Part shown: positions 1 through 8,316 of the stretch, in pieces
Layout of the letters: every line of letters starts with the position of its first letter
How positions within the stretch are numbered: position 1 is the stretch's first letter
Origin: an uncultured Eubacteriales bacterium
Lineage (GTDB): Bacteria; Bacillota; Clostridia; Peptostreptococcales; Anaerovoracaceae
Length of the DNA stretch: 64,000 nt
Direction: 5' to 3'
Assembly (NCBI GenBank): GCA_900545135.1
Contig: UQXL01000004.1
Location: forward strand, 48,018-112,017
The notes under the pieces: model-generated
What the model saw: the letters and a program-made list of their open reading frames with translations, nothing else
Databases searched by the model: none
Told to the model about the DNA's origin: nothing
Position numbers and translations under genes: made by a program

Positions 1-563
1 ATCTCCGCATCTCTTCCTATTACAGGGTCGAGCTTGCCGTCTCTTGCCATCTGTACCAGATCTCTGCCGTATTTAGTTAGGGCGTCGTAGTTATCCTCTG
101 GATTCTGGCTGGTGACTCTCTGGTTTCCCCTTACTTTTGAAAGGGCTTCAAGAAATTTATCCTTGGTTATGCCGAACTTGGCGAAAATCCTGCTGCTCGG
201 CGTATTCTTTTCCTCCAGCAAAGCCAGATACATGTGTTCTACGCTGACGTACTCGTCCTTAAACTGCTCGGCTATCTTTTCGGAATTCATCAGTATCTGC
301 GAAAGTCTTCTCGATGAATACATGTTGTCGGCAGCTCCCGATACTTTAGGCAGTTTTTCCAGCTCTTCCTGCAAATCCGCGATGACCGAAGTTACGTCTA
401 TGTTGCTGTATTGCAGCAGCTTAGGAATCAAACCGTCTTTCTGCATCAGCAGCGCCAGATGCAGATGTTCCCCTTCCAGCATCTGATGTCCCTCAGAAAT
501 AGCTATGTTCTGACATTCAACTATAGCTGACTGCGCATTCTGTGTATATTTTTCTATGTTCAT
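1..563 (-). CDS. clpB: ATP-dependent chaperone ClpB, N-terminal part (runs off the window)
   Basis: Encodes the start of the ClpB disaggregase, a cytoplasmic hexameric AAA+ protein that works with DnaK to rescue aggregated proteins. About 187 codons are visible. They cover the double Clp N-domain (residues about 1-145, beginning MNIEKYTQNAQ) and the start of the first nucleotide-binding domain (KLDPVIGRDAE near residue 180). The rest lies left of base 1. The ATG is preceded by an AGGGGTG ribosome site. A perfect CIRCE operator about 80 bp upstream predicts HrcA-controlled heat-shock expression. ClpC is unlikely because the N-domain wording and linker fit ClpB, though the discriminating middle domain is not in view. 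Confidence 0.93.
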   Translation of the reverse strand, partial: MNIEKYTQNAQSAIVECQNIAISEGHQMLEGEHLHLALLMQKDGLIPKLLQYSNIDVTSVIADLQEELEKLPKVSGAADNMYSSRRLSQILMNSEKIAEQFKDEYVSVEHMYLALLEEKNTPSSRIFAKFGITKDKFLEALSKVRGNQRVTSQNPEDNYDALTKYGRDLVQMARDGKLDPVIGRDAE

Positions 564-640
564 GATATCACCCCTTTTTAGTCTTTCTCGATGTTTACAT
601 TTTTATTTTACACCTGCGGAAAACAAATGTAAAGCATTTT

Positions 641-667
641 TTAGCACTCGTCTCAAAAGAGTGCTAA
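641..667 (-). promoter_or_regulatory. CIRCE operator (HrcA-binding site) upstream of clpB
   Basis: A perfect match to the CIRCE inverted repeat: TTAGCACTC, a 9-base spacer, GAGTGCTAA. It sits between clpB and the redox gene to its right, at the distance expected for clpB control. In the known system, HrcA binds CIRCE and represses until heat titrates GroE away. A clpB under CIRCE rather than CtsR is seen in some Clostridia. Confidence 0.95.
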
Positions 668-711
668 TAATTTTACAATTATTACTTACCCATTATTATT
701 GTCTTTAATCA

Positions 712-740
712 TTAAAAAAGCCGTTATTTTTAACGGCTCT
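712..740 (-). terminator. Rho-independent terminator after the C-GCAxxG-C-C gene
   Basis: An 8-bp stem (AGCCGTTA / TAACGGCT, 719-726 and 731-738) with a TTTT loop. On the minus strand it is followed by TTTTTTA. It lies 40 bp past the stop of the gene ending at 779 and insulates clpB from it. Confidence 0.9.
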
Positions 741-778
741 TAAAATATTTTCTAATTCATTTCTTGCAATTCTCCCAA

Positions 779-1198
779 TCAGTTACGGCCGCTTCCTGGC
801 AGTATTGCTTCCAGCTTTTTGGCCATCTCCTCCACTATCAGATGACACGGATTTTCAAATCCCGGTATCTGCAGCCGCTGCAGTTCGCAGCAATGAAGCG
901 TGCTAAAATCGCTCATGAAAGATTCAGTCAAATCGCATATCATCCTATACCCATCCATATTATCCACATCGTTTTGCCCCTCCTTTGCCGTCATCAGCCC
1001 TATCATGCCTGCGGCAACTGTAAATGCTCCGCAGCAGGACTGTTCGCTCTGCATGCCAAGCCCCATGACAGAAAACATCTTTCTAGCTTCTTCCGGCAAA
1101 TTCAGTTTGTAGTATTCGTTGCACGCGTTATACATCGCTTCCGCGCAGGACAAATCTGTTCCGACGTGATAAAAGTTCACCAGTTCATATAGCTTCAT
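779..1198 (-). CDS. C-GCAxxG-C-C family (probable redox) protein
   Basis: A 139-residue cytoplasmic protein rich in spaced cysteines: SCAEA near the N-terminus, CCGAFTVAAG in the middle, then CC and a final C. This pattern fits the C-GCAxxG-C-C family (PF09719), a poorly characterised anaerobe family thought to bind a metal cluster or take part in redox chemistry. The start chosen is MKLYELVN because GGAGG lies 8 bases before that ATG; an upstream in-frame ATG would add 14 residues but has no ribosome site. It is monocistronic, with its own terminator. No substrate can be inferred. Confidence 0.75.
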   Translation of the reverse strand: MKLYELVNFYHVGTDLSCAEAMYNACNEYYKLNLPEEARKMFSVMGLGMQSEQSCCGAFTVAAGMIGLMTAKEGQNDVDNMDGYRMICDLTESFMSDFSTLHCCELQRLQIPGFENPCHLIVEEMAKKLEAILPGSGRN

Positions 1199-1311
1199 AT
1201 CTTTTTCCTCCCCGGCTTGTCTCACAGTTTCTGAGCTCACTCAAGTTCCCTGCTTACTGCTATCTCGGCCGCTCTGCAGCAATAGCTCTGTCTTGCGGCA
1301 ATAGACCTATC

Positions 1312-2034
1312 TTAAAGAAGCAGTTCTATGAAGAAACCCACGATCGGCGTGAGGATTTTGCCCGTCACATTTAATATGATGAGCAGCATCAATATGTAAA
1401 ATCCGTTGTTATAGACGGTATAATACCAGCTGTATCTGTCCAGCCTGAAAATCTGCGTCACTATACCGAAGCCGTCCAGCGGCGGCACAGGCAGCAGATT
1501 GAAGACCATCAGCACCAGATTTATGCTCATCATGTAGTAGAGTATCCAGAACAGTATTTCCGTAAAGCTTCCGCTGTAGATATAACCTCCGCCGGACCTT
1601 ACCAAAAGCCTTATCGCTCCTGCGGAGAGAGCTGCTATGATAAAATTGGTGACGACTCCAGCCAGTGAAACCATGATCTCATCCACTCTTCTGTGCTTAT
1701 AATAGGACGGATTTATCTGTACAGGCTCGCCCCAGCCGAAGCCGGCAAAAAACAGAGCGAGAAATCCTATGGGGTCTATATGCTTCAAAGGATTAAGGGA
1801 AAGCCTTCCCTGAAGCTTAGGCGTAGGGTCTCCCAGCCAGTAGGACACGAATCCGTGTGCCGCTTCGTGAAAGGTCAGTCCTATGATGATTCCAGGGAGC
1901 ATCATCAGCTGATCTATCAGCCACTGCCCTATGTCTCTCGTCGATGATAGCATGTTGTTTATCAAAAGCACGCATATTATTATCAGTATGGCAGGATTTA
2001 CATTTCTGAACATTCTTCTGAAATTTTCTTTCAT
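1312..2034 (-). CDS. Site-2 protease family membrane metalloprotease (peptidase M50)
   Basis: A 240-residue polytopic membrane protein of the short M50 (YwhC/Rip3-like) type. The zinc motif HEAAH (residues 56-60) lies in a membrane segment. The second conserved segment, NLLPVPPLDG near residue 185, supplies the third metal ligand. There is no PDZ domain. Several hydrophobic segments flank these motifs, the first at residues 14-29. Relatives perform intramembrane proteolysis, but the target of this short type is generally unknown. The ATG follows AAAGGGGAAAGAG. It is not clearly in an operon with the redox gene downstream, as the gap is about 110 bp. Confidence 0.88.
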   Translation of the reverse strand: MKENFRRMFRNVNPAILIIICVLLINNMLSSTRDIGQWLIDQLMMLPGIIIGLTFHEAAHGFVSYWLGDPTPKLQGRLSLNPLKHIDPIGFLALFFAGFGWGEPVQINPSYYKHRRVDEIMVSLAGVVTNFIIAALSAGAIRLLVRSGGGYIYSGSFTEILFWILYYMMSINLVLMVFNLLPVPPLDGFGIVTQIFRLDRYSWYYTVYNNGFYILMLLIILNVTGKILTPIVGFFIELLL

Positions 2035-2145
2035 CTCTTTCCCCTTTTGTAAAATATTAAATTTATTTTAGCACATTTTCACCTTGGTTTAAATAATATA
2101 TTGTAAGAAAAAGGGCTTACTTGCCTGACTGAAAGGTGGTTTTTT

Positions 2146-2505
2146 ATGAATACATCTCTAGTTTGCATTGACGTTTATACGGTAAACGAAGGAGATACGC
2201 TCCATTCCATAGCAGAAAAATACGATCTGCCCGTCAGCTTACTTATGAGAGTCAACGGTATCGACAATCCGTACAATCTCCAGATAGGACGTCGCCTATG
2301 CATTCCCGGCACTGAAGATCAGCTTCCTCAGCCGCCGCAGACTCCGGAAAGATGCAGCACTACTCACACCGTAGCTCCCGGCGATACCCTGTACTTAATA
2401 GCTAAAAAGCACGGCATAAAACTGGATAATCTTATGAGGGCAAATCCGAGCATCGACCCTTACAATATGCTGATAGGAACCGAGCTCTGTATCCCTGCGG
2501 AATAA
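2146..2505 (+). CDS. Double LysM-domain protein
   Basis: A 119-residue protein made almost only of two LysM domains (about residues 8-55 and 72-118). Each has the YTVNEGDTL / HTVAPGDTL opening and ends in RLCIPG or ELCIPAE. They are joined by a Pro/Gln-rich linker. LysM binds GlcNAc in peptidoglycan or spore cortex. There is no signal peptide or membrane anchor, which suggests either release in the mother cell onto spore cortex or coat, or non-classical export; that is inference. The ATG follows GAAAGGTGG. One of few plus-strand genes in this half, with its own structured terminator at 2620-2716. Confidence 0.85.
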   Translation: MNTSLVCIDVYTVNEGDTLHSIAEKYDLPVSLLMRVNGIDNPYNLQIGRRLCIPGTEDQLPQPPQTPERCSTTHTVAPGDTLYLIAKKHGIKLDNLMRANPSIDPYNMLIGTELCIPAE

Positions 2506-2579
2506 TTTTATTTCGCAGACAATTTGCATTTCTGCGAAACAATTTTATTTCGCAAAGCAATTTGAATCTCTGCGAAATA
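2504..2579 (+). repeat. Two tandem copies of a 37-bp palindromic repeat
   Basis: Starts at the LysM stop codon. Each copy opens AATTTTATTTCGCA and ends TCTGCGAAA, so each copy can fold as a TTTCGCAGA / TCTGCGAAA hairpin. The second copy has a mismatch in the left arm. Function unknown; possibly an mRNA 3'-end stabiliser for the LysM transcript. Confidence 0.7.
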
Positions 2580-2619
2580 GTTTGTGTTCCAGAAATATGA
2601 CATAAGTCTTGGAAATCAA

Positions 2620-2716
2620 AAAAGAGTGACTGTCACAAAATGGACCGACCTCCAACCGTTAGATTTATGCTCTAACTTTTGAATGTCGGTTCACAAGCAG
2701 CCGCTCTTTTGTTTTT
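2620..2716. terminator. Long structured bidirectional terminator between LysM gene and gatD-like gene
   Basis: Outer stem AAAAGAGTG..CTG pairs with CAGCCGCTCTTTT. The middle stem TGGACCGAC pairs with GTCGGTTCA (2641-2649 and 2684-2692, one G-U). The inner stem is GTTAGA / TCTAAC. The structure is followed by TTTTGTTTTT on the plus strand and TTTTTT on the minus strand, so it can end transcripts of both converging genes. A similar long terminator follows the ferredoxin gene at 56261. Confidence 0.75.
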
Positions 2717-2834
2717 CATTAGTCCTATGATTGGCAATGCTCCGGCAGACAGCGGCCTCTGCGGTCATCAGCTCGTTGCAGGTGCGATGACTCACGCCTA
2801 TGACCGTCAGAGACGGGCCAGCGGCAAACCGAAA

Positions 2835-3638
2835 TCAATAGGTAAATCCCGTATCAGGATCGGAGTATTCCCTGAGCCTGGTCTGATAAGCGTCCATCGC
2901 GGCTTCCTCATAGGCCAGCTTTGGTTCGCTTACTTCCAGAACATTTTTCAGAAACCACTTGGTAAACAGAGGGTTTAAAACGAGGAACGGCCCGATTACG
3001 TAAGTACAGAAAAAGTTGTTTATCCTTATTCCCTCTTCTTTCGTCTCGGGGTTCAGTCCCACTCCCCTCTCAGTCATAAATAAGTATTTATCGGAAATGT
3101 TTCCGTAGCCGTAGCCGAATACGCTCTTAAAGCCGACGATTTTTATCGTCTCGCATGGTTGCTCTTCGGCGTCGTTTCCGCTACCGGCAGCCGAGTCTCC
3201 GGCAGCTTCGTCTCTGGCAGCTCCGCCGCCGTCAGGCAAAAAGCTTCCCAGATAGAGAGAATTAAATCTCTTTCTCGCCTTTCTTCTGGCGGAAAAATCC
3301 AGTATTCCAAGACCGTCGCATACTTTTTTATCTTCTTCGATTATCTCCCTGGCGAAAATTTCTCCCGCATTGCCAGTCACCAAAAATGCTGTTCCCTGGC
3401 CGATGCGCTCCCGGATAACGTCACTGTATTTTGAGAGAGCCTCTATGGCCAGCATCTGGCCCTTTTCAGTCGTAGTTCCCATATATATGAGGTCCGGTTT
3501 TTCCTTTGCAAACAGAGGCTCGTCCTTGAGGCTGGTGTTGACTATTTCTGCTTCAGGAATGCAGCGGCTCAGATAGGTGACGTTGGCCAGATCACCGTAC
3601 AGGTTGCAGATTTCCGGGAAAAGAACTTCTATCTTCAT
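2835..3638 (-). CDS. GatD-like glutamine amidotransferase-fold protein lacking catalytic Cys and His
   Basis: A 267-residue protein matching GatD, the glutaminase partner of MurT that amidates D-Glu of lipid II. The fold landmarks are present: NLYGDLANV near residue 12, GLGILDF near 109, GFKSVFGYGYGN near 170. In GatD the nucleophile is the Cys of ICGGYQFLG; here the aligned segment is LVTGNAGEIFA with Thr88. The active-site His of GTYLHGP is replaced by Ile215 in CTYVIGP. So glutaminase activity looks lost. An extra Gly/Ala/Asp-rich loop lies at about 137-160. The start overlaps the murT stop by 4 bp, so the two are translationally coupled. It may be a structural partner only, with MurT using free ammonia, but this is inference. 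Confidence 0.78.
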   Translation of the reverse strand: MKIEVLFPEICNLYGDLANVTYLSRCIPEAEIVNTSLKDEPLFAKEKPDLIYMGTTTEKGQMLAIEALSKYSDVIRERIGQGTAFLVTGNAGEIFAREIIEEDKKVCDGLGILDFSARRKARKRFNSLYLGSFLPDGGGAARDEAAGDSAAGSGNDAEEQPCETIKIVGFKSVFGYGYGNISDKYLFMTERGVGLNPETKEEGIRINNFFCTYVIGPFLVLNPLFTKWFLKNVLEVSEPKLAYEEAAMDAYQTRLREYSDPDTGFTY

Positions 3639-5014
3639 GCCGTCTCACCTCTTTCCTCTATGGCCTTTTCAACGTTTTTAGCTACGTTGTTGCACAGCGT
3701 TATGGAATCTGTGCCGTAAAAGATATATATGTCTGTGCCGCTTTCAAGTTTGAGGGCTTTCGGCGAATCCAGCTCCCTCTCGACGAAAGATATTCTGTCG
3801 TCGCCTATTCCTGCCATCTTGAGCCTCAAGTAATAGTCCTTGGCTCTCGGGCCGGTGACCACTATATTCTTAATGTTTTCCCTGTTGAGAAATTCAAAGT
3901 CCGCATCGTATAGCCAGCAGACGTTTTCTGACCAGTGCTTGCTGTCTCCGAGGCTGTTCATCATAAGTATGAGCTCTTTGTCTCCAGGTCTTCCAGCCAC
4001 GTAATCAAAGGCTCTTGAAGCGCCGAGGGCGTTCTTGTCTTTGGCCATCTGCTTTACGATGCGATGTCCGCCGGCTTCTTTGACGTCGAACCTGCTCTTG
4101 ACAATCTCTATCTGCTCAAGGAGTTCCTTTATTCTCTCGCGGCTGTAGCCCAGCTCCCTGAACAGCGAAACGACGGCTACCACGTTATATATATTGAATA
4201 CGCTGTCGTTTAAAAGCCTGTATTTCGCCGTCTCTCCGCCGTCTTCCACTTCTATGGTCATATTCTCCAGGTCAGCGTTTTTTCCCTTGTAATCACATTC
4301 AGGCGACTTGAAGCCGCAGTCCGGACAATATGCTTTTCCTATATGATGGTATCTGAGATGTTCATATTTCAAAATGCTGCTGCACTCAGGACATACCCGT
4401 AGGTCGTTGATGAGATTGACACATTCCTTGACGTCTGTATCGAGGCTTTCTATGCCGAAATACTTCCTCTCGTTTTCCGGCGCTATGCCGCAGGCGATGA
4501 GATCGTCGCCGTTGATTATGAGCCTGGTTTCCGGCGGCATTTCCTCCGTCAGAATACGGGCTATAAACTCCGGATGTCCGTTTCTCATGATCGAATCTCT
4601 CGTCAGGTTGTTTATCAGCAGAAGCTCAGGTTTCAGGGCAGGAAAAAGCAGCGGTGCAGAACGCTCGTCCATCTCCAGCAGCGCCGTGTCGTACTTGGCT
4701 TTTCCGAAAATTCCTGCGCCCATGATGAGGGCTGTGGCTATGCCTGTATTTATGTTGGAGCCGAGACTGTTGTTAAGCACACGCCTGCCGTCTGCCTTGA
4801 ACATATCTATGGCCAGATTGCAGACAGTGGTCTTGCCGTTGGTTCCTGTCACGCCGATTATGGCCTTCGGCTTTTTTATTATCTTAAGGAAATCGGGGCA
4901 CAGCTTGATTGCCACCACCCCCGGGAAATTAGTTCCGTTATGTCTTGTTATTCTCAGCGCTATGACCGACAGCTTGGCCGCCCACAGCGCGATAAAAAAT
5001 CTTATTTTGTTCAT
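3635..5014 (-). CDS. murT: Mur ligase family protein MurT (lipid II isoglutaminyl synthase subunit)
   Basis: About 459 residues. It has a Mur-ligase central domain with P-loop GVTGTNGKTT near residue 55, a four-cysteine zinc ribbon typical of MurT (CPECSS and CPDCGFKSPEC, about 205-240), and the C-terminal DUF1727 domain. With GatD, MurT converts the second-position D-glutamate of lipid II to D-isoglutamine at the inner membrane face. The ATG at 5014 is preferred; an in-frame TTG 9 bases upstream is possible. It is first gene of a two-gene operon with the gatD-like gene, which appears catalytically dead (see findings). Confidence 0.9.
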   Translation of the reverse strand: MNKIRFFIALWAAKLSVIALRITRHNGTNFPGVVAIKLCPDFLKIIKKPKAIIGVTGTNGKTTVCNLAIDMFKADGRRVLNNSLGSNINTGIATALIMGAGIFGKAKYDTALLEMDERSAPLLFPALKPELLLINNLTRDSIMRNGHPEFIARILTEEMPPETRLIINGDDLIACGIAPENERKYFGIESLDTDVKECVNLINDLRVCPECSSILKYEHLRYHHIGKAYCPDCGFKSPECDYKGKNADLENMTIEVEDGGETAKYRLLNDSVFNIYNVVAVVSLFRELGYSRERIKELLEQIEIVKSRFDVKEAGGHRIVKQMAKDKNALGASRAFDYVAGRPGDKELILMMNSLGDSKHWSENVCWLYDADFEFLNRENIKNIVVTGPRAKDYYLRLKMAGIGDDRISFVERELDSPKALKLESGTDIYIFYGTDSITLCNNVAKNVEKAIEERGETA

Positions 5015-5126
5015 TATTCTCAATATCCGTATTCGATTTTATATTTCACTCATATCAATAAGTCATCCGCCGTAACGTGCATATGCACAGAGCATCAGAT
5101 GCATTATTATTCAGTGTATTAAAAGA

Positions 5127-6149
5127 TTAACATTTGAATTCTGGTATGATTTCTTTAATCTTTGGCATTATACCTATTCCTCCCGGAGTCTGTCCAGGAA
5201 GCTGCCAGAAATCATGGGCGCAATAGTTATTGCCTTCTATTATAGCAGGGCCTTTCGGAGTAATAGCGACATCCCAGCCTACATACCTCATCTGGGGAAT
5301 TTCCAGAGCCGCCTTTTTTACCATTTCCACCGCTTCTTTCATAAACGGGACTTTATATCCTATAAGAGGAGTATGGCTGTATGGATGTTCAGTATAGTGT
5401 ATTCCTGCCGTCGTATCTCCTGAATGAGCAGGATAAAGGAATTCGCCGGTTTCTACGTCTACAGGTCCGTGGAGTCCATAATTATCCACAACTCTTCCGT
5501 TAATTCCCATTTTGAACACTGCATAAACGCAATGCGGAACGCCTTTTCCGTCTATCATCGTTATCATTCTCATGGTATTTACTGAAAAAGGATATATCTT
5601 ATCTATATCAGGATGATTTTCTATTACATCCTCAATTGTGGCGAATCCCTTATCCCTCACATATTTTACGAAATCTTCAAAACTATCAAATTTTTCAGTT
5701 TCCAGAGATTCGCAGCCGATTCCGCAGCTAAGATCTTTCATTTTTGCAAATATTTTTTTTCTTGTGCTGAAAAAATTCTTTATATCTTCATCGGAGGCAG
5801 TTTCAAGGTCAAGGCACTCTCTTCCTATATATTCTTTGAATCGTTCATTGAATTCATTCTTATTATCAAAATAGTGCGCATAATCATGATCATTCATAAA
5901 CATGATGAATTTCTTGCTTCTCATTCTAGTCATATACGTGTCTCTCTGTTTGTGGTTAAGATTCCAAAATTCGAATATGACATAATCGTTATAGCCTGAG
6001 CCATAGCGAAGAGTACAGTTTATCATATCAAAAAATATAGCAATTTTGCTCTTTCCTGAGCGTTCATGAGCGTTATTTAATACTTTGGAAAATTTCTCAA
6101 AACTAGCCCCTCTGATAACTCTCATATAATACTGCAATCTGCTTTCCAT
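5127..6149 (-). CDS. Sugar-transfer associated ATP-grasp family protein
   Basis: A 340-residue soluble protein resembling the 'sugar-transfer associated ATP-grasp' family (PF14397). The C-terminal half carries the ATP-grasp signature: YVGWDVAITPKGPAIIEGN (about 287-305), holding acidic and Asn metal ligands. Family members are usually found in capsule or exopolysaccharide loci and are predicted carboxylate-amine ligases; the substrate is not known. Here no glycosyltransferase is nearby. It lies 12 bp downstream of the cardiolipin synthase gene on the same strand with a strong AGGAGG site, so the two are probably cotranscribed. A role in envelope modification is therefore inferred only from context. 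Confidence 0.75.
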   Translation of the reverse strand: MESRLQYYMRVIRGASFEKFSKVLNNAHERSGKSKIAIFFDMINCTLRYGSGYNDYVIFEFWNLNHKQRDTYMTRMRSKKFIMFMNDHDYAHYFDNKNEFNERFKEYIGRECLDLETASDEDIKNFFSTRKKIFAKMKDLSCGIGCESLETEKFDSFEDFVKYVRDKGFATIEDVIENHPDIDKIYPFSVNTMRMITMIDGKGVPHCVYAVFKMGINGRVVDNYGLHGPVDVETGEFLYPAHSGDTTAGIHYTEHPYSHTPLIGYKVPFMKEAVEMVKKAALEIPQMRYVGWDVAITPKGPAIIEGNNYCAHDFWQLPGQTPGGIGIMPKIKEIIPEFKC

Positions 6150-6161
6150 ATCATCTTCCTC

Positions 6162-7628
6162 CTAAAGTACATCTGTAAGTAGTCTTGAAACGACTTCTTT
6201 CAGCCTTATAATTATATTTCTTTTATTGTATTCAGACAGCGTCAGCTCATGGCTTTTTTGCATATCCATTTCAAAGGTATCTTCCATCTGAGCTGCGAAA
6301 TCTTCGTCGAACACAAATGCGTTGGTCTCAAAATTCAGTTTAAAACTTCTATTGTCGAAATTGGTAGAGCCCATGCTGGACACTTCTCCGTCCACCACCA
6401 GCGTCTTGGCGTGAAGAAATCCGTTGTCATATATCCATACGCGCGCTCCCGAGCGCAGAAGCTCACCTATATAATAATAGGTTGCCCAGTAAACGAAAGG
6501 ATGGTCAGGCATGCAAGGTATCATTACTCTGACATCTACGCCTGACTGAGAGGCCATTTTAAGCGATTCAAGTATGCTCTGGTCAGGAACGAAATAAGGC
6601 GTCTGCACATACACGTTTTTCTCGGCGTATGTGATCATCCTCATAAAGCCTCTCTTGACTTCTTCCTTAGGATCTTCCGGTCCGCAGGAAACGATCTGCA
6701 CACCTTTGCGGCCGGCCTTTTCCGTGCTTAGAGCCGCCGATGGAACGGCTTCTATCTTTTCCTTGGTGGTAAATCTCCAGTCCATGATAAACCTGGAGTT
6801 TAAATCATATACGCTTCCGCCTTCTATTCTTACATGCGTGTCTCTCCAATATCCAAACTTGCGCTTTTTCCCCACATATTCCTTGGCGATGTTATACCCT
6901 CCGGTATACGCTACTTTACCGTCTATTACTGTTATCTTTCTGTGGTTTCTGTAGTTGAGTTTGAGACCGAGGAAAATGAATTTAGGTTTAAAGAAATATC
7001 CGACTTTTCCGCCGGCTCTCAAGTAGTCCTTTAACACTCCTTTGGTTATGTACCGGCTTCCCAAAGCGTCCATCAAAAGCCGCACTTCCACGCCTTCTCT
7101 GGCTTTTTCAGTGAGAACTTCTATAAATCTTCTTCCTACCTTGTCCCTCTTTATTATGAAGAACTCTACGTTTACGCTTTCCCTGGCTTTCCTGATATCT
7201 TTTATCAGCTCCTCCATCAGCTCGTTGCCGTCAGTGATAAGTCGTATCTCGTTGTCCTGAGTATAGTATGCTTTGCCGTAAACTTGATTGAGTTTTATCA
7301 GGTGCTGCCATTTTTGTGCGCTTTCCGATCCAAAGTCGTAAGTCTTCTCATCCATGTTGGCTATCTGTTTTCTCAGTGCGTTGCTGGTGACTCTCTCTTC
7401 GGTCTCAGTCATCCTGTTTATCTTTCTTCGGGAAATATTCTGATTAAGAACAAGATAGAGCACGAACCCCAATACAGGTATAAAGGCCATCACCATTATC
7501 CAGGCGAAAATGGCGGAGGACGTCTTTCTTTCGTTAAAAATAACTGTTATGATGAGTAACGCGTTTATAACATATAGAGTAATAGGTGAACTGAATATTC
7601 CTACGATAAAATTCCAAATACTTTCCAT
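6162..7628 (-). CDS. cls: Cardiolipin synthase (phospholipase D family)
   Basis: A 488-residue membrane enzyme that condenses two phosphatidylglycerols to cardiolipin plus glycerol. Two N-terminal membrane segments (about residues 10-30 and 38-60) precede two PLD catalytic modules with HKD motifs: HRKITVIDGKVAYTGG near 233 and HAKTLVVDGEVSSMGS near 415. Length and order match bacterial ClsA-type enzymes. It is first gene of a likely two-gene operon with the ATP-grasp gene. The upstream region is the long repeat-filled gap at 7629-8559. Confidence 0.93.
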   Translation of the reverse strand: MESIWNFIVGIFSSPITLYVINALLIITVIFNERKTSSAIFAWIMVMAFIPVLGFVLYLVLNQNISRRKINRMTETEERVTSNALRKQIANMDEKTYDFGSESAQKWQHLIKLNQVYGKAYYTQDNEIRLITDGNELMEELIKDIRKARESVNVEFFIIKRDKVGRRFIEVLTEKAREGVEVRLLMDALGSRYITKGVLKDYLRAGGKVGYFFKPKFIFLGLKLNYRNHRKITVIDGKVAYTGGYNIAKEYVGKKRKFGYWRDTHVRIEGGSVYDLNSRFIMDWRFTTKEKIEAVPSAALSTEKAGRKGVQIVSCGPEDPKEEVKRGFMRMITYAEKNVYVQTPYFVPDQSILESLKMASQSGVDVRVMIPCMPDHPFVYWATYYYIGELLRSGARVWIYDNGFLHAKTLVVDGEVSSMGSTNFDNRSFKLNFETNAFVFDEDFAAQMEDTFEMDMQKSHELTLSEYNKRNIIIRLKEVVSRLLTDVL

Positions 7629-7899
7629 AATCCTCTTTCTTTAGTCCTAATCTCAAATTCTGTAATACCCTCAAGGCACGCTGAGTGCGTTGATGCAGTG
7701 TATGGTGAAATTTTCTGCTTTGCTGAAATCATTTCAGACAGTCTGTATGCAGCATCGGGTTTTACCAATCGGCCTGCATGCAATCTCAGATTTGCCCTAT
7801 CGGTTTCTCCTGGCGATTTGTCATCCCGGCGCGATTTCGTTTTCCTCCATCCTGTCGGCATGATTTGTTTTCCCGGTGCGATTTGATTTTGGAAGACCC
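7629..7899. other. Intergenic stretch upstream of cls, no gene seen
   Basis: A 270-bp stretch with no credible coding frame. It contains two near copies of a CCCGG(C/T)GCGATTT motif about 40 bp apart. A short open frame crossing the cls start (7601-7861, minus) has basic, low-quality sequence and no family resemblance and was not called. Confidence 0.5.
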
Positions 7900-8157
7900 A
7901 ATGTTGCAGAATTTTTAAAAATTAGTCGTATTCTACAACATTCCTCATCTTAAATCAAATTAAATTACCGTTAATTTTATGAATGTTGCAGAATTCTGTG
8001 AATATCTGAAATTCTACAACATAAATGAGCAAATATGTTGCATTTTTAATCAATAATTATGAAAATTACAACATTGAATCAATTTCCCTGTGTTTTCATA
8101 TCTCTATATGCTGATAATGTTGCATAATTTTAAAAAAACAAAAAATTATGCAACATT
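7900..8157. repeat. Hairpin-repeat cluster 1: four about 42-bp ATGTTG...CAACAT palindromes
   Basis: Four separate inverted repeats at 7900-7942, 7982-8022, 8035-8075 and 8116-8157. Each opens AATGTTGCA(G/T)AAT or ATGTTGCATTTT and closes with the near-complement ATTCTACAACATT or similar, with an AT-rich loop. The fourth has perfect 16-bp arms. Arms are conserved, loops and gaps are not. The same family forms clusters at 26557-26762 and 54782-55039. Confidence 0.8.
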
Positions 8158-8316
8158 TCATGTCGGCAGCTAAGTTTCTCAGTTCTATTTCCTGCCAGCC
8201 GTTACCCTCTCGCCTTATATTCTGCAGCGAAAGTCTTGCGATTTCGCAAGGAGCAGCCTGAGAAGAGGAACAGCCTGCGGAACAGATGAGCAGGGCTTTT
8301 GTGCCAGAATTATTCT

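Noticed and set aside
3159..3434. Open frames on the plus strand opposite gatD-like and murT genes
   Set aside because: Shadows of the coding genes; no ribosome sites, and composition fits antisense translation.
7601..7861. 86-codon open frame overlapping the cls start
   Set aside because: Overlaps cls, has unbalanced basic composition and no family resemblance or good ribosome site.
7900..8157. CRISPR or integron attC array made of the ATGTTG hairpins
   Set aside because: Loops and spacing are irregular, no cas or integrase gene nearby, and the arms lack the GTTRRRY/RYYYAAC core of attC sites.
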